Assembly: GCF_001427665.1 (NCBI RefSeq) | Contig: NZ_LMHC01000023.1 | Coordinates: forward strand, 198,511 to 262,510 | DNA length: 64,000 nucleotides | From: Caulobacter sp. Root655 | GTDB lineage: Bacteria > Pseudomonadota > Alphaproteobacteria > Caulobacterales > Caulobacteraceae | Direction: 5' to 3' | Shown here: positions 51,236 to 60,318 of the stretch, one piece after another | Numbering within the stretch: the stretch's first letter is position 1 | Layout of the letters: the number at the start of each line of letters is the position of its first letter | Notes under the pieces: model-generated | Told to the model about the DNA's origin: nothing | What the model saw: the letters and a program-made list of their open reading frames with translations, nothing else | Database searches by the model: none | Program-made: the position numbers and the translations under genes

Positions 51236-52261
51236 ATGACCGCCTCGCGTGAAATCCGTCTGAAGAGCCGCCCGGTGGGCGTTCCGGCCACCACCGACTT
51301 CGAGTTGGCCACCGTCGAGGTCCGCCCGCCCGGCGACGGCGAGATCCAGGTTCGGAACCTGTGGATGTCGGTCGACCCCTACATGCGCGGCCGGATGACC
51401 GATCGCAAAAGCTATGTGCCGCCGTTCGAGCTGGGCAAGGTGCTGCAGGGCGGCGCGATCGGCGAGGTCGTCGGCTCCAACGATCCGGACTTCAAGCCCG
51501 GCGACATCGTCAGCACCATGTTCGGCTGGCGCGAGCTGTTCAACGTCTCGCCCAAGGCCCTGGCGGCGGCGGGCATGGGCGCGGTCACCAAGATCGACAC
51601 CCATGGCCTGCCGCCCCAGACCTTCCTGGGCGTGGCCGGCATGCCGGGCCTGACCGCCTATGCCGGCCTGCTGCGGATCGCCGCCCTCAAGGACGGCGAC
51701 GTGGTGTTCGTCTCGGCCGCCGCCGGGGCCGTGGGCCAGGTCGTCTGCCAGATCGCCAAGAACAAGGGCCACACGGTGATCGGCTCGGCCGGCGGACCGG
51801 AAAAGGTCGCCTTCCTCAAGAGTATCGGCGTCGATCACGTCATCGACTACAAGGCCACCCCTGACGTGGTCGCCGAGCTTGAGCGCGTCGCGCCCAAGGG
51901 CATCGACGTCTATTTCGAGAACGTCGGCGGCGTGCATCTGGAAGCCGCCATCAACTCGGCCCGCCCGTTCGCCCGCTTCGCCCTGTGCGGGATGATCTCG
52001 CAGTACAACGAGACCGGAAAGCCGGTCGGCCCGGCCAACATCATCCAGGCGGTCGGCAAGAGCCTGCGGCTGGAGGGCTTCATCGTCTCCAACCACTACG
52101 ACCTGGCGCCGCAGTTCATCAAGGACATGGCCGGCTGGATCGGCGCCGGCCAGATGAAGTGGAACGAGACGATCGAGGAAGGCGTCGACCGCGCGCCCGA
52201 AGCCTTCATCAAGCTCTTCAAGGGCGAGAACCTGGGCAAGATGCTGGTCAAGCTGACCTAA
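51236..52261 (+). CDS. NADP-dependent oxidoreductase (leukotriene B4 dehydrogenase/CurA-like MDR)
   Basis: A 341-residue medium-chain reductase acting on alpha,beta-unsaturated carbonyls. Motifs: the N-terminal EVRPPGDGEIQVRNLWMSVD with PYMRGRM, GWRELFNVSPKAL, VAGMPGLTAYAGLL, AAAGAVGQVVCQIAKNKG and VDVYFENVGG-type sequence at GIDVYFENVGGVHLEAA. A GGGAG site lies 8 bases before the ATG. Upstream is a perfect palindrome, so it is probably regulated by a repressor encoded elsewhere. Confidence 0.92.
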   Translation: MTASREIRLKSRPVGVPATTDFELATVEVRPPGDGEIQVRNLWMSVDPYMRGRMTDRKSYVPPFELGKVLQGGAIGEVVGSNDPDFKPGDIVSTMFGWRELFNVSPKALAAAGMGAVTKIDTHGLPPQTFLGVAGMPGLTAYAGLLRIAALKDGDVVFVSAAAGAVGQVVCQIAKNKGHTVIGSAGGPEKVAFLKSIGVDHVIDYKATPDVVAELERVAPKGIDVYFENVGGVHLEAAINSARPFARFALCGMISQYNETGKPVGPANIIQAVGKSLRLEGFIVSNHYDLAPQFIKDMAGWIGAGQMKWNETIEEGVDRAPEAFIKLFKGENLGKMLVKLT

Positions 52262-52447
52262 GCGCTCGGGACTGAAACGGGGGACGCACGCTCGCGGCAA
52301 GGCCTATGCGGACTTGGCCGAAACCTTGGAGTGAGCGTGTGTCCTCTCGCCTGCTCCGAGCACCTCCAATAATTTATTGTAGACGCCATTGAACGCTCAG
52401 GTAGCATACCTTCACTACGCTCGAATGGGGCGTGCGAGGGGGCGATC

Positions 52448-54502
52448 ATGGGCAGATTTGCGACGCGGGCCGCGATCCGCGCGGGATGGCGGCTGGGGGC
52501 GGCGGTCGCCGCGCTAGGCTTCGGCCTGGGCGTCGCCCAGGCGCAGGACCGGGTGGTCAGCAACCCCCGCCTGCTCGGCGTCGAATCGCCCGAGAACGCC
52601 GGCCAACCCAAGGCGGTCCCCAACCTGATCGCGGCGGCGACCACCGCCAAGTCGGCCGACCGGCCGTTCGACCTCAACGTCGTCTATACCGATGGCCGGC
52701 TCTACAACCCCGCCACCCTGAGCTACGACAAGGTCCGGCTGCGCAGCTACAACGGCACTGACGTCAAGCCGGACGCGCCCTATGTGGCCCCGACCATCCA
52801 GGCGTGGCCAGGCGACACCGTGCGGGTCAATCTCGACAACCAGCTGCCGGCCGACCCCAGCTGCGTGACCAGCGGGCCGGTCAACAGCCCGCACTGCTTC
52901 AACGGCACGAACCTGCACTCGCACGGCCTGTGGGTCAGCCCGACGGGCAACAGCGACAACGTGCTGCTGTCGATCAATCCGGGGGTGCAGTTCGAGTACG
53001 AATACAACATCCCGCGCACCCATCCGGCCGGGACCTTCTGGTACCACACCCACCGTCACGGCTCGACCGCGCTGCAGGTGTCCAGCGGCATGGCCGGGGC
53101 GCTGATCATCCGCGGCGAACGGCTTCCGACCCCGACGGCCAACGGCGACCTCGACACCCTGCTCTTCAAGAGCGGCCGGTCGATGCCCGACGAGGTGCTG
53201 GTGTTCCAGCAGATCCAGTACGCCTGCCTGGACGCGGCCGGCAACATCAAGGTCAAGACCGTCATGGGCCCGGACGGCAAGCCCAAGGTCGTCGCCTGGA
53301 TCTGCGACAAGGGCGACACCGGGGTCATCGAGACCTATGAAGACAAGAACGGCAACGGCTTCGGGCCCGGCAGCTGGGGCCAGTCGGGACGCTACACCAG
53401 CATCAATGGCGAGGTCCTGGCCACGCTGAAGGCCAAGGCCGGCGAACTGGCCCGCTGGCGACTGATCCATGCCGGGGTGCGCGACACCCTCTCGGTGCAG
53501 TTCGTGCCGATGACCGACGCCGGGGTGAAGGCCATGGAAAGCCTGGCCGCCGTCGACGGCGACGCCTTCCGGTCCGCCAACTGCGTCGGCGCGCCCGTGC
53601 CGGTCCACGTGGTGGCCAGCGACGGCCTGACCATGGCCCAGGCCCAGCGAGCGACCACGGTCACCCTGCAGCCCGGCTACCGCAACGACCTGCTGGTGGT
53701 GTTCCCCAAGGCCGGCAACTACTGCATGCTCGACGCCGCCACGCCCAAGTCCGCCACGGTCAACGGCGACGACGTCGGTACGCGGCTGCTGGGCAAGGTG
53801 GTGGTGGCCAAGGGCCAGGACATCGCCAACATCCCTGCCTTCGTCACCGCCGAACTGGTCGAAGCCGCCCGGGCCCAGATGCCGGCCGCCGTGCGCGTCC
53901 AGGTGATCGGCGACCTGCGCGACGGCCTGAAGCTGACCCGCTTCGTCCCGCACCAGACCGTCACCGACGCCGAGGTGGCCGGCAAGCCCCGGCAGGAAGT
54001 GACGTTCAACATCGACGTCAAGGCCACGCCGACAGCATTCGAGGTCGGCTCGCAGGACTATGCGCCCCGCCCCTACAAGCCCGACCGCATCGATCGCACC
54101 CTGGTGCTGGGCCAGGCCCAGGAATGGGTGCTGAAGTCCGACTTCGTCAGCCACCCGTTCCACATCCACGTCAATCCGTTCGAGGTGGTCGCCATCCTCG
54201 ATCCGGACGGCAAGGACGTCAGCGCCCCCGGGGCCGTGGACAGCTATGACGGGACGGTCGACCCGCAGTATCCGGGCCTGAAGGGGGTCTGGAAGGACAC
54301 CCTGTGGGTCAAGAGCGTGCAGAAGGTCAAGAACGGCCCCTACATGTCCTACACCCTGATCACCCGTACCCGGTACGAGCGCTACATCGGCGAGTACGTG
54401 CTGCACTGCCACATCCTCGACCACGAGGACCAGGGCATGATGCAGAACGTCGAGATCGTCCTGCCCAACGGGGCCGGCGGCGTCGCCCACGGCCACCACT
54501 GA
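52448..54502 (+). CDS. Laccase-like multicopper oxidase, secreted
   Basis: Periplasmic copper oxidase of 684 residues with a signal peptide ending AQA. Copper ligands are all visible: His157/His159 in NLHSHGLW, His200/202/204 in WYHTHRHG, His569/572/574 in SHPFHIHVNPFEV, and Cys654 with His653, His655, His659 and Met664 in HCHILDHEDQGMM. The middle has an insertion of unusual length (about residues 225-330). The C-terminus ends in HGHH, a possible extra metal site. It is the first gene of a plus-strand cluster with a tyrosinase 79 bases downstream, so a phenol-oxidising role is likely; copper tolerance is an alternative. Confidence 0.9.
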   Translation: MGRFATRAAIRAGWRLGAAVAALGFGLGVAQAQDRVVSNPRLLGVESPENAGQPKAVPNLIAAATTAKSADRPFDLNVVYTDGRLYNPATLSYDKVRLRSYNGTDVKPDAPYVAPTIQAWPGDTVRVNLDNQLPADPSCVTSGPVNSPHCFNGTNLHSHGLWVSPTGNSDNVLLSINPGVQFEYEYNIPRTHPAGTFWYHTHRHGSTALQVSSGMAGALIIRGERLPTPTANGDLDTLLFKSGRSMPDEVLVFQQIQYACLDAAGNIKVKTVMGPDGKPKVVAWICDKGDTGVIETYEDKNGNGFGPGSWGQSGRYTSINGEVLATLKAKAGELARWRLIHAGVRDTLSVQFVPMTDAGVKAMESLAAVDGDAFRSANCVGAPVPVHVVASDGLTMAQAQRATTVTLQPGYRNDLLVVFPKAGNYCMLDAATPKSATVNGDDVGTRLLGKVVVAKGQDIANIPAFVTAELVEAARAQMPAAVRVQVIGDLRDGLKLTRFVPHQTVTDAEVAGKPRQEVTFNIDVKATPTAFEVGSQDYAPRPYKPDRIDRTLVLGQAQEWVLKSDFVSHPFHIHVNPFEVVAILDPDGKDVSAPGAVDSYDGTVDPQYPGLKGVWKDTLWVKSVQKVKNGPYMSYTLITRTRYERYIGEYVLHCHILDHEDQGMMQNVEIVLPNGAGGVAHGHH

Positions 54503-54581
54503 CCTCGAGGCCGGCCGGGCCCAGGGTCCCGCCGGCCTCTCCATCTCGACCCCAAGATCGACGGCAAGAGGGAAACCGGGC

Positions 54582-56273
54582 ATGACCCAGAGCGTCTTCG
54601 AAACGGGCGGCGTGCAACGCCGGACCCTGCTGGCCGGGGCCGTCGCCGCGGCGAGCGTCGCGGCTCTGGGCGGCGGCCGGGCGATGGCGGCGACCCAGGC
54701 CCGCTACCGTCGCCACAACGTCGCCAGCCCCGAGGGGGCCAAGATGCTGGAGAGCTACAAGACGGCGATCACCGCCATGCTGGCCCTGCCGCCGGCCGAC
54801 CCGCGCAACTGGTATCGCCACGCCCTGACCCACACCATGGACTGCCCGCACGGCAACTGGTGGTTCGTGGTCTGGCACCGGGGCTATGTCGGCTGGTTCG
54901 AGCAGGTCTGCCGCGACCTCAGCGGCAATCCCGATTTCGCCTTCCCCTACTGGGACTGGACCGCCAATCCGCAGGTGCCGGCGGCGATGTTCGACGGGGT
55001 GCTCAATCCCAACGACCCAGCCTATATCGCCAGCCTGGATCGGTTCAACGCCGAGTTCGGCCCGGTGCTCGACACGTTCTGGAACGGCCTGACGCCGGCC
55101 CAGAACGGCCAACTTCTGATCCGGGGCCTGCGCTTCCCCGCCGACCTGCTGTTCGATATCGGACCCAAGGGCGGGCCGATGTTCTTCCCGCGGGGCAGCG
55201 CGCGCGGCTCGACCCAGGCCAAGCCGGGCTTCGACGACATCACCAACAACGCCGTCTCGCCGTGGATGCTGGACAACGCCCTGGCCCCGCGCGACTTCAT
55301 CGGTTTCGCCAGCCCCAAGACCTTCTATCACGGCAGCATCACCGGCTTCGGGGTGCTGGAAGGCCAGCCGCACAACAAGGTGCACAACTGCACCGGCGGC
55401 ATCTGGACCGACCCGAACGGGCAGACGACCTATGGCGACGGCTTCATGCAGTCCAACCTGTCGCCGGTCGATCCGCTGTTCTTCCTGCACCATTCCAACA
55501 TCGACCGGCTGTGGGACGTGTGGACGCGCAAGCAGCAGGGCTATGGCTATCCCACCCTGCCCGACAACAATCCCAGCGCGCTCGACCCCAAGGGCGACCT
55601 GGGCCGCTGGCAAGCCGAACCGTTCGTGTTCTTCTCCGACGCCAAGGGCCAGGTGCTGCCGCCGCAGAAGCAATTGGCCGGTTATTACGCGACGATCGGC
55701 GAGTTCGACTACGACTACCAGCCCGGCTCGGGCGAACAGGTCGTGCCGCCGGCCGCGCCCACCACCAAGAAGCTGAAGGCCGTGGCGGCGGCCCCGCCGC
55801 AACGGTTCGCCGGCACGCTGAAGGTCGCGGGCAAGACCAGCCTGGGGGCCGCCGACGTCGCCGTGCCCACCGTCCTGCTGACCCAGGCCGCCCAGCCGAA
55901 CGGGCCCCGGCTGTTCGCCACCATCACCGTCGAACTGTCGCCGTTCGAGCACGGCCAGGACCTGGCGGTGCTGATCAACACGCCCGAGGGCCAGGCCTTC
56001 GACGCCAAGTCGCCAGGCTTCGTCACCACCCTGTCGATGTTCGGCAACCACGTCGTGCAGCGCCCGGTGACCTTCATGGTGCCGCTGTCGAAACCGCTGG
56101 CGGCGCTGAATGGCCAGAAGCTGCTGCGGGCCAATCAGCCGCTGAGCATCAGGGTCGCCAGGCTGGGCTCCGGCGGACCCAGGCCGGCGATGCTGCACAG
56201 CCATGGTCTCGCCGCCTCCGGGGCCACCACCTCCACCGCCCAGGTGGTCAGCATCGTCATCGAGTCGCACTGA
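54582..56273 (+). CDS. Tyrosinase/polyphenol oxidase, Tat-exported
   Basis: Type 3 copper oxidase of 563 residues oxidising phenols or catechols. A twin-arginine signal (QRRTLLAGAVAAASVAALGG) precedes the catalytic domain. CuA ligands are one of His80/His84, then His90 and His99 in CPHGNWWFVVWHRGY; CuB ligands are His264 and His268 (HNKVH) and a His in FFLHHSNIDRLWDVW. Cys88-Pro-His90 is the spacing of the Cys-His thioether in fungal tyrosinases, uncommon in Streptomyces enzymes. A second, beta-rich C-terminal domain (from about 380) may shield the active site. Co-encoded with the multicopper oxidase. Confidence 0.92.
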   Translation: MTQSVFETGGVQRRTLLAGAVAAASVAALGGGRAMAATQARYRRHNVASPEGAKMLESYKTAITAMLALPPADPRNWYRHALTHTMDCPHGNWWFVVWHRGYVGWFEQVCRDLSGNPDFAFPYWDWTANPQVPAAMFDGVLNPNDPAYIASLDRFNAEFGPVLDTFWNGLTPAQNGQLLIRGLRFPADLLFDIGPKGGPMFFPRGSARGSTQAKPGFDDITNNAVSPWMLDNALAPRDFIGFASPKTFYHGSITGFGVLEGQPHNKVHNCTGGIWTDPNGQTTYGDGFMQSNLSPVDPLFFLHHSNIDRLWDVWTRKQQGYGYPTLPDNNPSALDPKGDLGRWQAEPFVFFSDAKGQVLPPQKQLAGYYATIGEFDYDYQPGSGEQVVPPAAPTTKKLKAVAAAPPQRFAGTLKVAGKTSLGAADVAVPTVLLTQAAQPNGPRLFATITVELSPFEHGQDLAVLINTPEGQAFDAKSPGFVTTLSMFGNHVVQRPVTFMVPLSKPLAALNGQKLLRANQPLSIRVARLGSGGPRPAMLHSHGLAASGATTSTAQVVSIVIESH

Positions 56274-56293
56274 GCCCAGCAGAGGAGCCCGCC

Positions 56294-56707
56294 ATGATCG
56301 CCGGCCTGTGGACCTATCGCAGCTACCTCAACGATCCCGCCCTGGTCGACGGCGATCCCGCCAAGGCGCTGGCCCTGATCTTCGGCGAAGGCGTCTTCAG
56401 CTTCGAGACGCCGACGCCGGAGACCCTGACCGGCACGCTCGACATGGGCGGCGGCTACGTGCTGGACCTCGAGGGCGAGATCGCGACCTCGGCCGACGAG
56501 CCTGTCGTCCTGGTCATCAACGGCTATGGCCGCGACGGCACACCGACCGCCGGCTGGGAATATGACTACCATTGCTGGCCCGGCTACGCCTGGCCGGACG
56601 GCGTCGACCAGGTCCTGTCCCTGGTCGGCACGGTGGTGCGGGCCAAGCCGCACAACGGCGAGCCGGCCGGCGTGGTCGCCTCGTTCATCGCCGTGAGCCA
56701 GTCGTGA
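56294..56707 (+). CDS. Unknown 137-residue protein of the tyrosinase cluster
   Basis: Not recognised. It is a small acidic protein with no signal peptide, mostly beta in appearance: GLWTYRSYLNDPALVDG, LIFGEGVFSFETPTPETLTG, MGGGYVLDLEGEI, then an aromatic region EYDYHCWPGYAWPDGVDQVL and GTVVRAKPHNGEPAGVVASF. AGAGGAG lies 6 bases before the ATG, and its stop overlaps the next gene's start (GTGA), so it is translated and belongs to the operon. A lipocalin-like fold or a copper-loading role is possible; neither is shown. Confidence 0.8.
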   Translation: MIAGLWTYRSYLNDPALVDGDPAKALALIFGEGVFSFETPTPETLTGTLDMGGGYVLDLEGEIATSADEPVVLVINGYGRDGTPTAGWEYDYHCWPGYAWPDGVDQVLSLVGTVVRAKPHNGEPAGVVASFIAVSQS

Positions 56708-57462
56708 CCGCCGCCGCCAAGCCGCCGCCCGTCTTCACCGTGGGCATCGTCCTCTATCCGGGCTTCGACATCCTGGACGTGGCCGGCCCGCATGAGGTGT
56801 TCGGGTTCTTCGACGGCGCGGTGATCGGCCGGACCGTCAAGGTGGCGACGGTGGCCCAGACCAAGGCGGCGCTGCCGACCTCGGGCGTGCTGCGGGTGCT
56901 GCCGGAATATGACTTCGGTGACTGCCCGCCGATCGACCTGCTGTTCGTGCCCGGCGGCGGCGACGGCCTGGACAAGGCGATCGGCGACCAGGCCCTGCTG
57001 GCCTTCCTGCGCAAGGCCGCCAAGCACGCCCGTTACGTGGCCGGAGTCTGCACTGGCGGCTTGCTGCTGGGCGCGGCCGGGTTGCTGGACGGCTACCAGG
57101 CCACCACCCACTGGGGCTTCATCGACTGCCTGAAGCTGTTTCCCAAGGTCAAGGTCGTCAACGGCTGCCCGCGCTGGGTGCGCGACCGCAACCGCATCAC
57201 CGGCGGCGGCATCTCGTCGTCGATCGACGAGTCGCTGTTCCTGCTGGACACCCTGGTCTCCGACCTGGCGCCGGGCAAGGACAAGGCAGCCCTGGCCGAA
57301 CTGACCACCCGGCAGGTCCAGCTCTCGATCCAGTACAATCCCCAGCCGCCCTTCTCGGGCGGTGACCCCTGCTCGGTGGACTACGCGGTGTTCGAACCGG
57401 TGAACGCCGGCATGGCCGGGTTCCGCGAGATCGTTTCCAAGGCGATCCTGGCGCGGCCCTGA
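56704..57462 (+). CDS. DJ-1/PfpI family protein, isonitrile hydratase-like
   Basis: A 252-residue class I glutamine amidotransferase-like protein. The nucleophile Cys is in YVAGVCTGGLLLGAAG and the acidic partner in YPGFDILDVAGPHEVFGFF, the arrangement of cyclohexyl-isocyanide hydratase. Other family marks are IDLLFVPGGG and TTHWGF. It starts with GTG overlapping the previous stop. In the tyrosinase cluster it might handle isonitrile compounds, which bind copper strongly, but a glyoxalase- or chaperone-type role is also possible. Its C-terminal part (NPQPPFSGGDPCSVD) is longer than in DJ-1. Confidence 0.85.
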   Translation: MTAAAKPPPVFTVGIVLYPGFDILDVAGPHEVFGFFDGAVIGRTVKVATVAQTKAALPTSGVLRVLPEYDFGDCPPIDLLFVPGGGDGLDKAIGDQALLAFLRKAAKHARYVAGVCTGGLLLGAAGLLDGYQATTHWGFIDCLKLFPKVKVVNGCPRWVRDRNRITGGGISSSIDESLFLLDTLVSDLAPGKDKAALAELTTRQVQLSIQYNPQPPFSGGDPCSVDYAVFEPVNAGMAGFREIVSKAILARP

Positions 57463-57486
57463 ACTCAGGGACCAGCGTGCCCTGGG

Positions 57487-57525
57487 TCCCGGGTCTTCGG
57501 CCCGCCGCGCGGTCCTGCGCCCGGG
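57487..57525. repeat. Half repeat element, family C-like
   Basis: TCCCGGGTCTTCGGCCCG and GCGCCCGGGATGACAAC resemble one end of the family C elements, with a short inner hairpin. It lies between the convergent DJ-1-like and CusF-like genes. Confidence 0.45.
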
Positions 57526-57568
57526 ATGACAACCACCAGAGAGGGTGGGTTCCGGTTGAATCCAGGAT

Positions 57569-57913
57569 CTACCGCCCCTTCAATTCCGTCAGCTCATACC
57601 CCGCGCCGGCCTTGCGGAACTTGAACGCCACGCGGGTCCCGGCCGTCAGCGGCGCCTCGGCCAGCACGTCGCCATAGCCCTGGAACGCGGTGCGGCCGGC
57701 GACCAGTCCAGCGCCGCTCGCGCCCTCGTGATCGAGCGTTACCAGTTGGCCTTCCAGCGCCGCGATCACGCCCGTCGAGTCGTATTCCGGACCCGCTGGA
57801 ACCGGCGTTTGAGCCGTTTCAGCGGGCTTCGGCGGCGTCTTCGCCGACTGGCCAGGACCGCAGGCCGCGAGAACGCCGATCACGGCGATTGAAAAAATAA
57901 TCTTTATTTTCAT
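57569..57913 (-). CDS. CusF-like periplasmic lipoprotein
   Basis: A 114-residue lipoprotein: signal peptide MKIKIIFSIAVIGVLAACG with lipobox LAAC, a Pro/Ala linker, and a CusF-type five-stranded domain (TGVIAALEGQLVTLDHEG, TRVAFKFRKAG, ELTELKG). CusF binds Cu(I) through one His, one Trp and two Met. Here only a His (LDHE) is apparent and no Trp or Met follows, so copper binding by the CusF mode looks lost. Placement beside a copper oxidase cluster is suggestive. It is convergent with that operon. Confidence 0.78.
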   Translation of the reverse strand: MKIKIIFSIAVIGVLAACGPGQSAKTPPKPAETAQTPVPAGPEYDSTGVIAALEGQLVTLDHEGASGAGLVAGRTAFQGYGDVLAEAPLTAGTRVAFKFRKAGAGYELTELKGR

Positions 57914-57971
57914 GGACTTGAATGACTTTCAGGCCTGACGGGTCGTTCCGGATACGGCGCTTCTATAAGGT

Positions 57972-57992
57972 TTTTCGCCGCAAGTGCGAAAA
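57972..57992. other. Small hairpin upstream of opgH
   Basis: TTTTCGC-CGCAAGT-GCGAAAA: a 7-bp stem in the 289-base gap between the divergent CusF-like and opgH genes. It may be a leader structure. Nothing else is evident in this gap. Confidence 0.3.
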
Positions 57993-58202
57993 GAGCGGCG
58001 ATTGTGGTAGCGAATTCGTGATCGAAGTTTTACATTCACGACACCGACGGCTCTCCACGTCGGTTGCCGAAGACACGCAGAACCAGCAGCAGAACGCGCC
58101 CGATCCTAGCGGAAACGGCACGTCCCGTAAGCCGGTCTTGCGCGCGCTCGGTCCCCCGCGGAGAGGCCCGGCCCGGCGCCGGACAGCCCGAGACGATGGA
58201 CC

Positions 58203-60206
58203 ATGAGCGAACGCGGCGCCTTCTTCGACCTGACCTCCTCGCGGAGCGTCGCCTATGAAACGGTGATCTCCGTCAGCGACCGGGTCGAGATTCCGACCGA
58301 CGCGCCCCTGGCCATGCCGGTCCAACCCCTGGCCTTCTGGCAGGGCGGCGCCCGTCCATCCAACACCGCCGCCAACACCGACATGACCCTGCGCCGCTGG
58401 GGCGTGTTCGTCGCCACCGCGATCATGGCGTTCGCCGGCTGGAAGGCCACGTTCGACACCATCGCCCTGGGCGGCGTCACGCGCCTGGAAGCCGTCTGCA
58501 TCGTGCTGCTGGCCCCGCTGTTCCTGGCCCTGGCCCTGTGGTTTTGCACCGCCGTGGTCGGCTTCGTGGTGCTGCTGGGCAAGCCCAAGGATCCGCTCGG
58601 CATCGACGAAACCCTGCCGATGCCCCGGCCCAAGGCCCGCACCGCCATCCTGATGCCCGTGCACAACGAGGACGCCGCCGAGGTGTTCGCCCGCCTGCGC
58701 GCCATGGACGCCTCGCTGGCCGAGACCGGCAACAGCCGCGCCTTCGACATCTTCATCCTCAGCGACACTCGCGACGCCGCCGTGGCCCTGGCAGAACAGG
58801 CCTGCTTCGCCCGCTTCCGCCGCGAGGCCAGCAGCCACGTCTTCTATCGCAAGCGCACCCAGAACACGGGCCGCAAGGCCGGCAACATCGCCGACTGGGT
58901 GGCCCGCTGGGGCGGCGACTACGAGCACATGCTGGTGCTGGACGCCGACAGCCTGATGACCGGCGAGGCCATGGTCCGCCTGGCCGACGCCATGGAGCGT
59001 CATCCGCGCATCGGCCTGATCCAGACCATGCCGATGATCATCAACGGCCAGACGGTCTTCGCCCGCACCCTGCAATTCGCCACGCGCCTGTACGGTCGCG
59101 TCGCCTGGACCGGCCTGGCCTGGTGGTCGGGCTCGGAAAGCAGCTTCTGGGGCCACAACGCCATCGTCCGCACCAAGGCCTTCGCCGAGACCTGCGGCCT
59201 TCCCAGCCTGAACGGCCCCAAGCCGTTCGGCGGCGAGGTGATGAGCCACGACGCCCTGGAAAGCGCCCTGCTGCGCCGTGGCGGCTGGGGCGTGCACCTG
59301 GCTCCCTATCTGGGTGGCTCCTACGAGGAAAGCCCCTCCAACCTGCTGGATTTCGCCACCCGTGACCGTCGCTGGTGCCGGGGCAACGTGCAGCACGTGC
59401 CGCTGATCGGCCTGCCCGGCCTGCACTGGATGAGCCGTCTGCACCTAGTGATCGGCGTGCTCAGCTACGTGCTGTCGCCGCTGTGGTTCGTGGCCCTGTC
59501 GTCGGGGATCATCTCGCGCATGCTGATGCCCGAGTTGAAGAAGGCCGCCTTCACCATGGCCGACCTGCAGGCCGCGGCCCACGCCCTGATCGACTGGCGC
59601 GAGATCCAAGCCACCGCCTGGGCGATGATCATCACCTTCGTGCTGCTGTTCGGCCCCAAGATCCTGGGCTCGATCCTGGTGTTCTCGCGCAAGCACGAGA
59701 TCAAGGGCTTCGGCGGCCGTCGCCGGATCCTGGCCGGCCTGGGCGTCGAGATGCTGCTCTCGGCGCTGGTCGCCCCGATGCTGATGTTCACCCAGACCCG
59801 CGCCCTGGTCGAGATCCTGGCCGGCAAGGTCGGCGGCTGGGCCACCCAGCGCCGCGACGCCGACAAGGTCACCAGCCAGGAGGCCTTCAAGGCCATGGGC
59901 TGGATCAGCATCACCGGCCTGACCCTGGCGGTGATGTTCTGGTTCACGCCGGACCTGCTGACCGCTACCCTGCCGATCCTGGCCGGCCTGGTCCTGGCCG
60001 TGCCGCTGACCATGCTGGGGGCCCACAAGATCGCCGGCCTGAAGCTGAAGGCCAACGGCCTGTTCATGACTCCGGAAGAGCGCCGCCCGCCGGCCATCGT
60101 CCGCGCGGCCCTGGGCCCGGCCTGCGAGCCGCCGGCCGCCTGGTTCCCCGGCCAGCGCCACACGGCCATGGTCGCCGAACCGGCGACGGAACGGAACGCG
60201 GCCTAA
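58203..60206 (+). CDS. opgH: Glucans biosynthesis glucosyltransferase OpgH (MdoH)
   Basis: Inner-membrane GT2 enzyme making the osmoregulated periplasmic glucan backbone. The 667 residues have two N-terminal membrane helices (about 62-115), catalytic domain with ILMPVHNEDAAEVF, LVLDADSLMTG (DxD), GSESSFWGHNAIVR, GGEVMSHDALESA and RDRRWCRGNVQH (RW motif), then several membrane helices. In C. crescentus OpgH is essential and influences cell shape. There is no opgG here, which is usual for Caulobacter as far as I recall. Confidence 0.93.
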   Translation: MSERGAFFDLTSSRSVAYETVISVSDRVEIPTDAPLAMPVQPLAFWQGGARPSNTAANTDMTLRRWGVFVATAIMAFAGWKATFDTIALGGVTRLEAVCIVLLAPLFLALALWFCTAVVGFVVLLGKPKDPLGIDETLPMPRPKARTAILMPVHNEDAAEVFARLRAMDASLAETGNSRAFDIFILSDTRDAAVALAEQACFARFRREASSHVFYRKRTQNTGRKAGNIADWVARWGGDYEHMLVLDADSLMTGEAMVRLADAMERHPRIGLIQTMPMIINGQTVFARTLQFATRLYGRVAWTGLAWWSGSESSFWGHNAIVRTKAFAETCGLPSLNGPKPFGGEVMSHDALESALLRRGGWGVHLAPYLGGSYEESPSNLLDFATRDRRWCRGNVQHVPLIGLPGLHWMSRLHLVIGVLSYVLSPLWFVALSSGIISRMLMPELKKAAFTMADLQAAAHALIDWREIQATAWAMIITFVLLFGPKILGSILVFSRKHEIKGFGGRRRILAGLGVEMLLSALVAPMLMFTQTRALVEILAGKVGGWATQRRDADKVTSQEAFKAMGWISITGLTLAVMFWFTPDLLTATLPILAGLVLAVPLTMLGAHKIAGLKLKANGLFMTPEERRPPAIVRAALGPACEPPAAWFPGQRHTAMVAEPATERNAA

Positions 60207-60318
60207 GCGCCTTATGGGGCCTGACGCCTTTATGCGCAGGCCTCTACATAAGGATATGGCCGCCTCGGCTCGACCGGAGTAGAAGCGCGCTTCGTTCAAT
60301 CCTAACGGAGCGTCCGCC

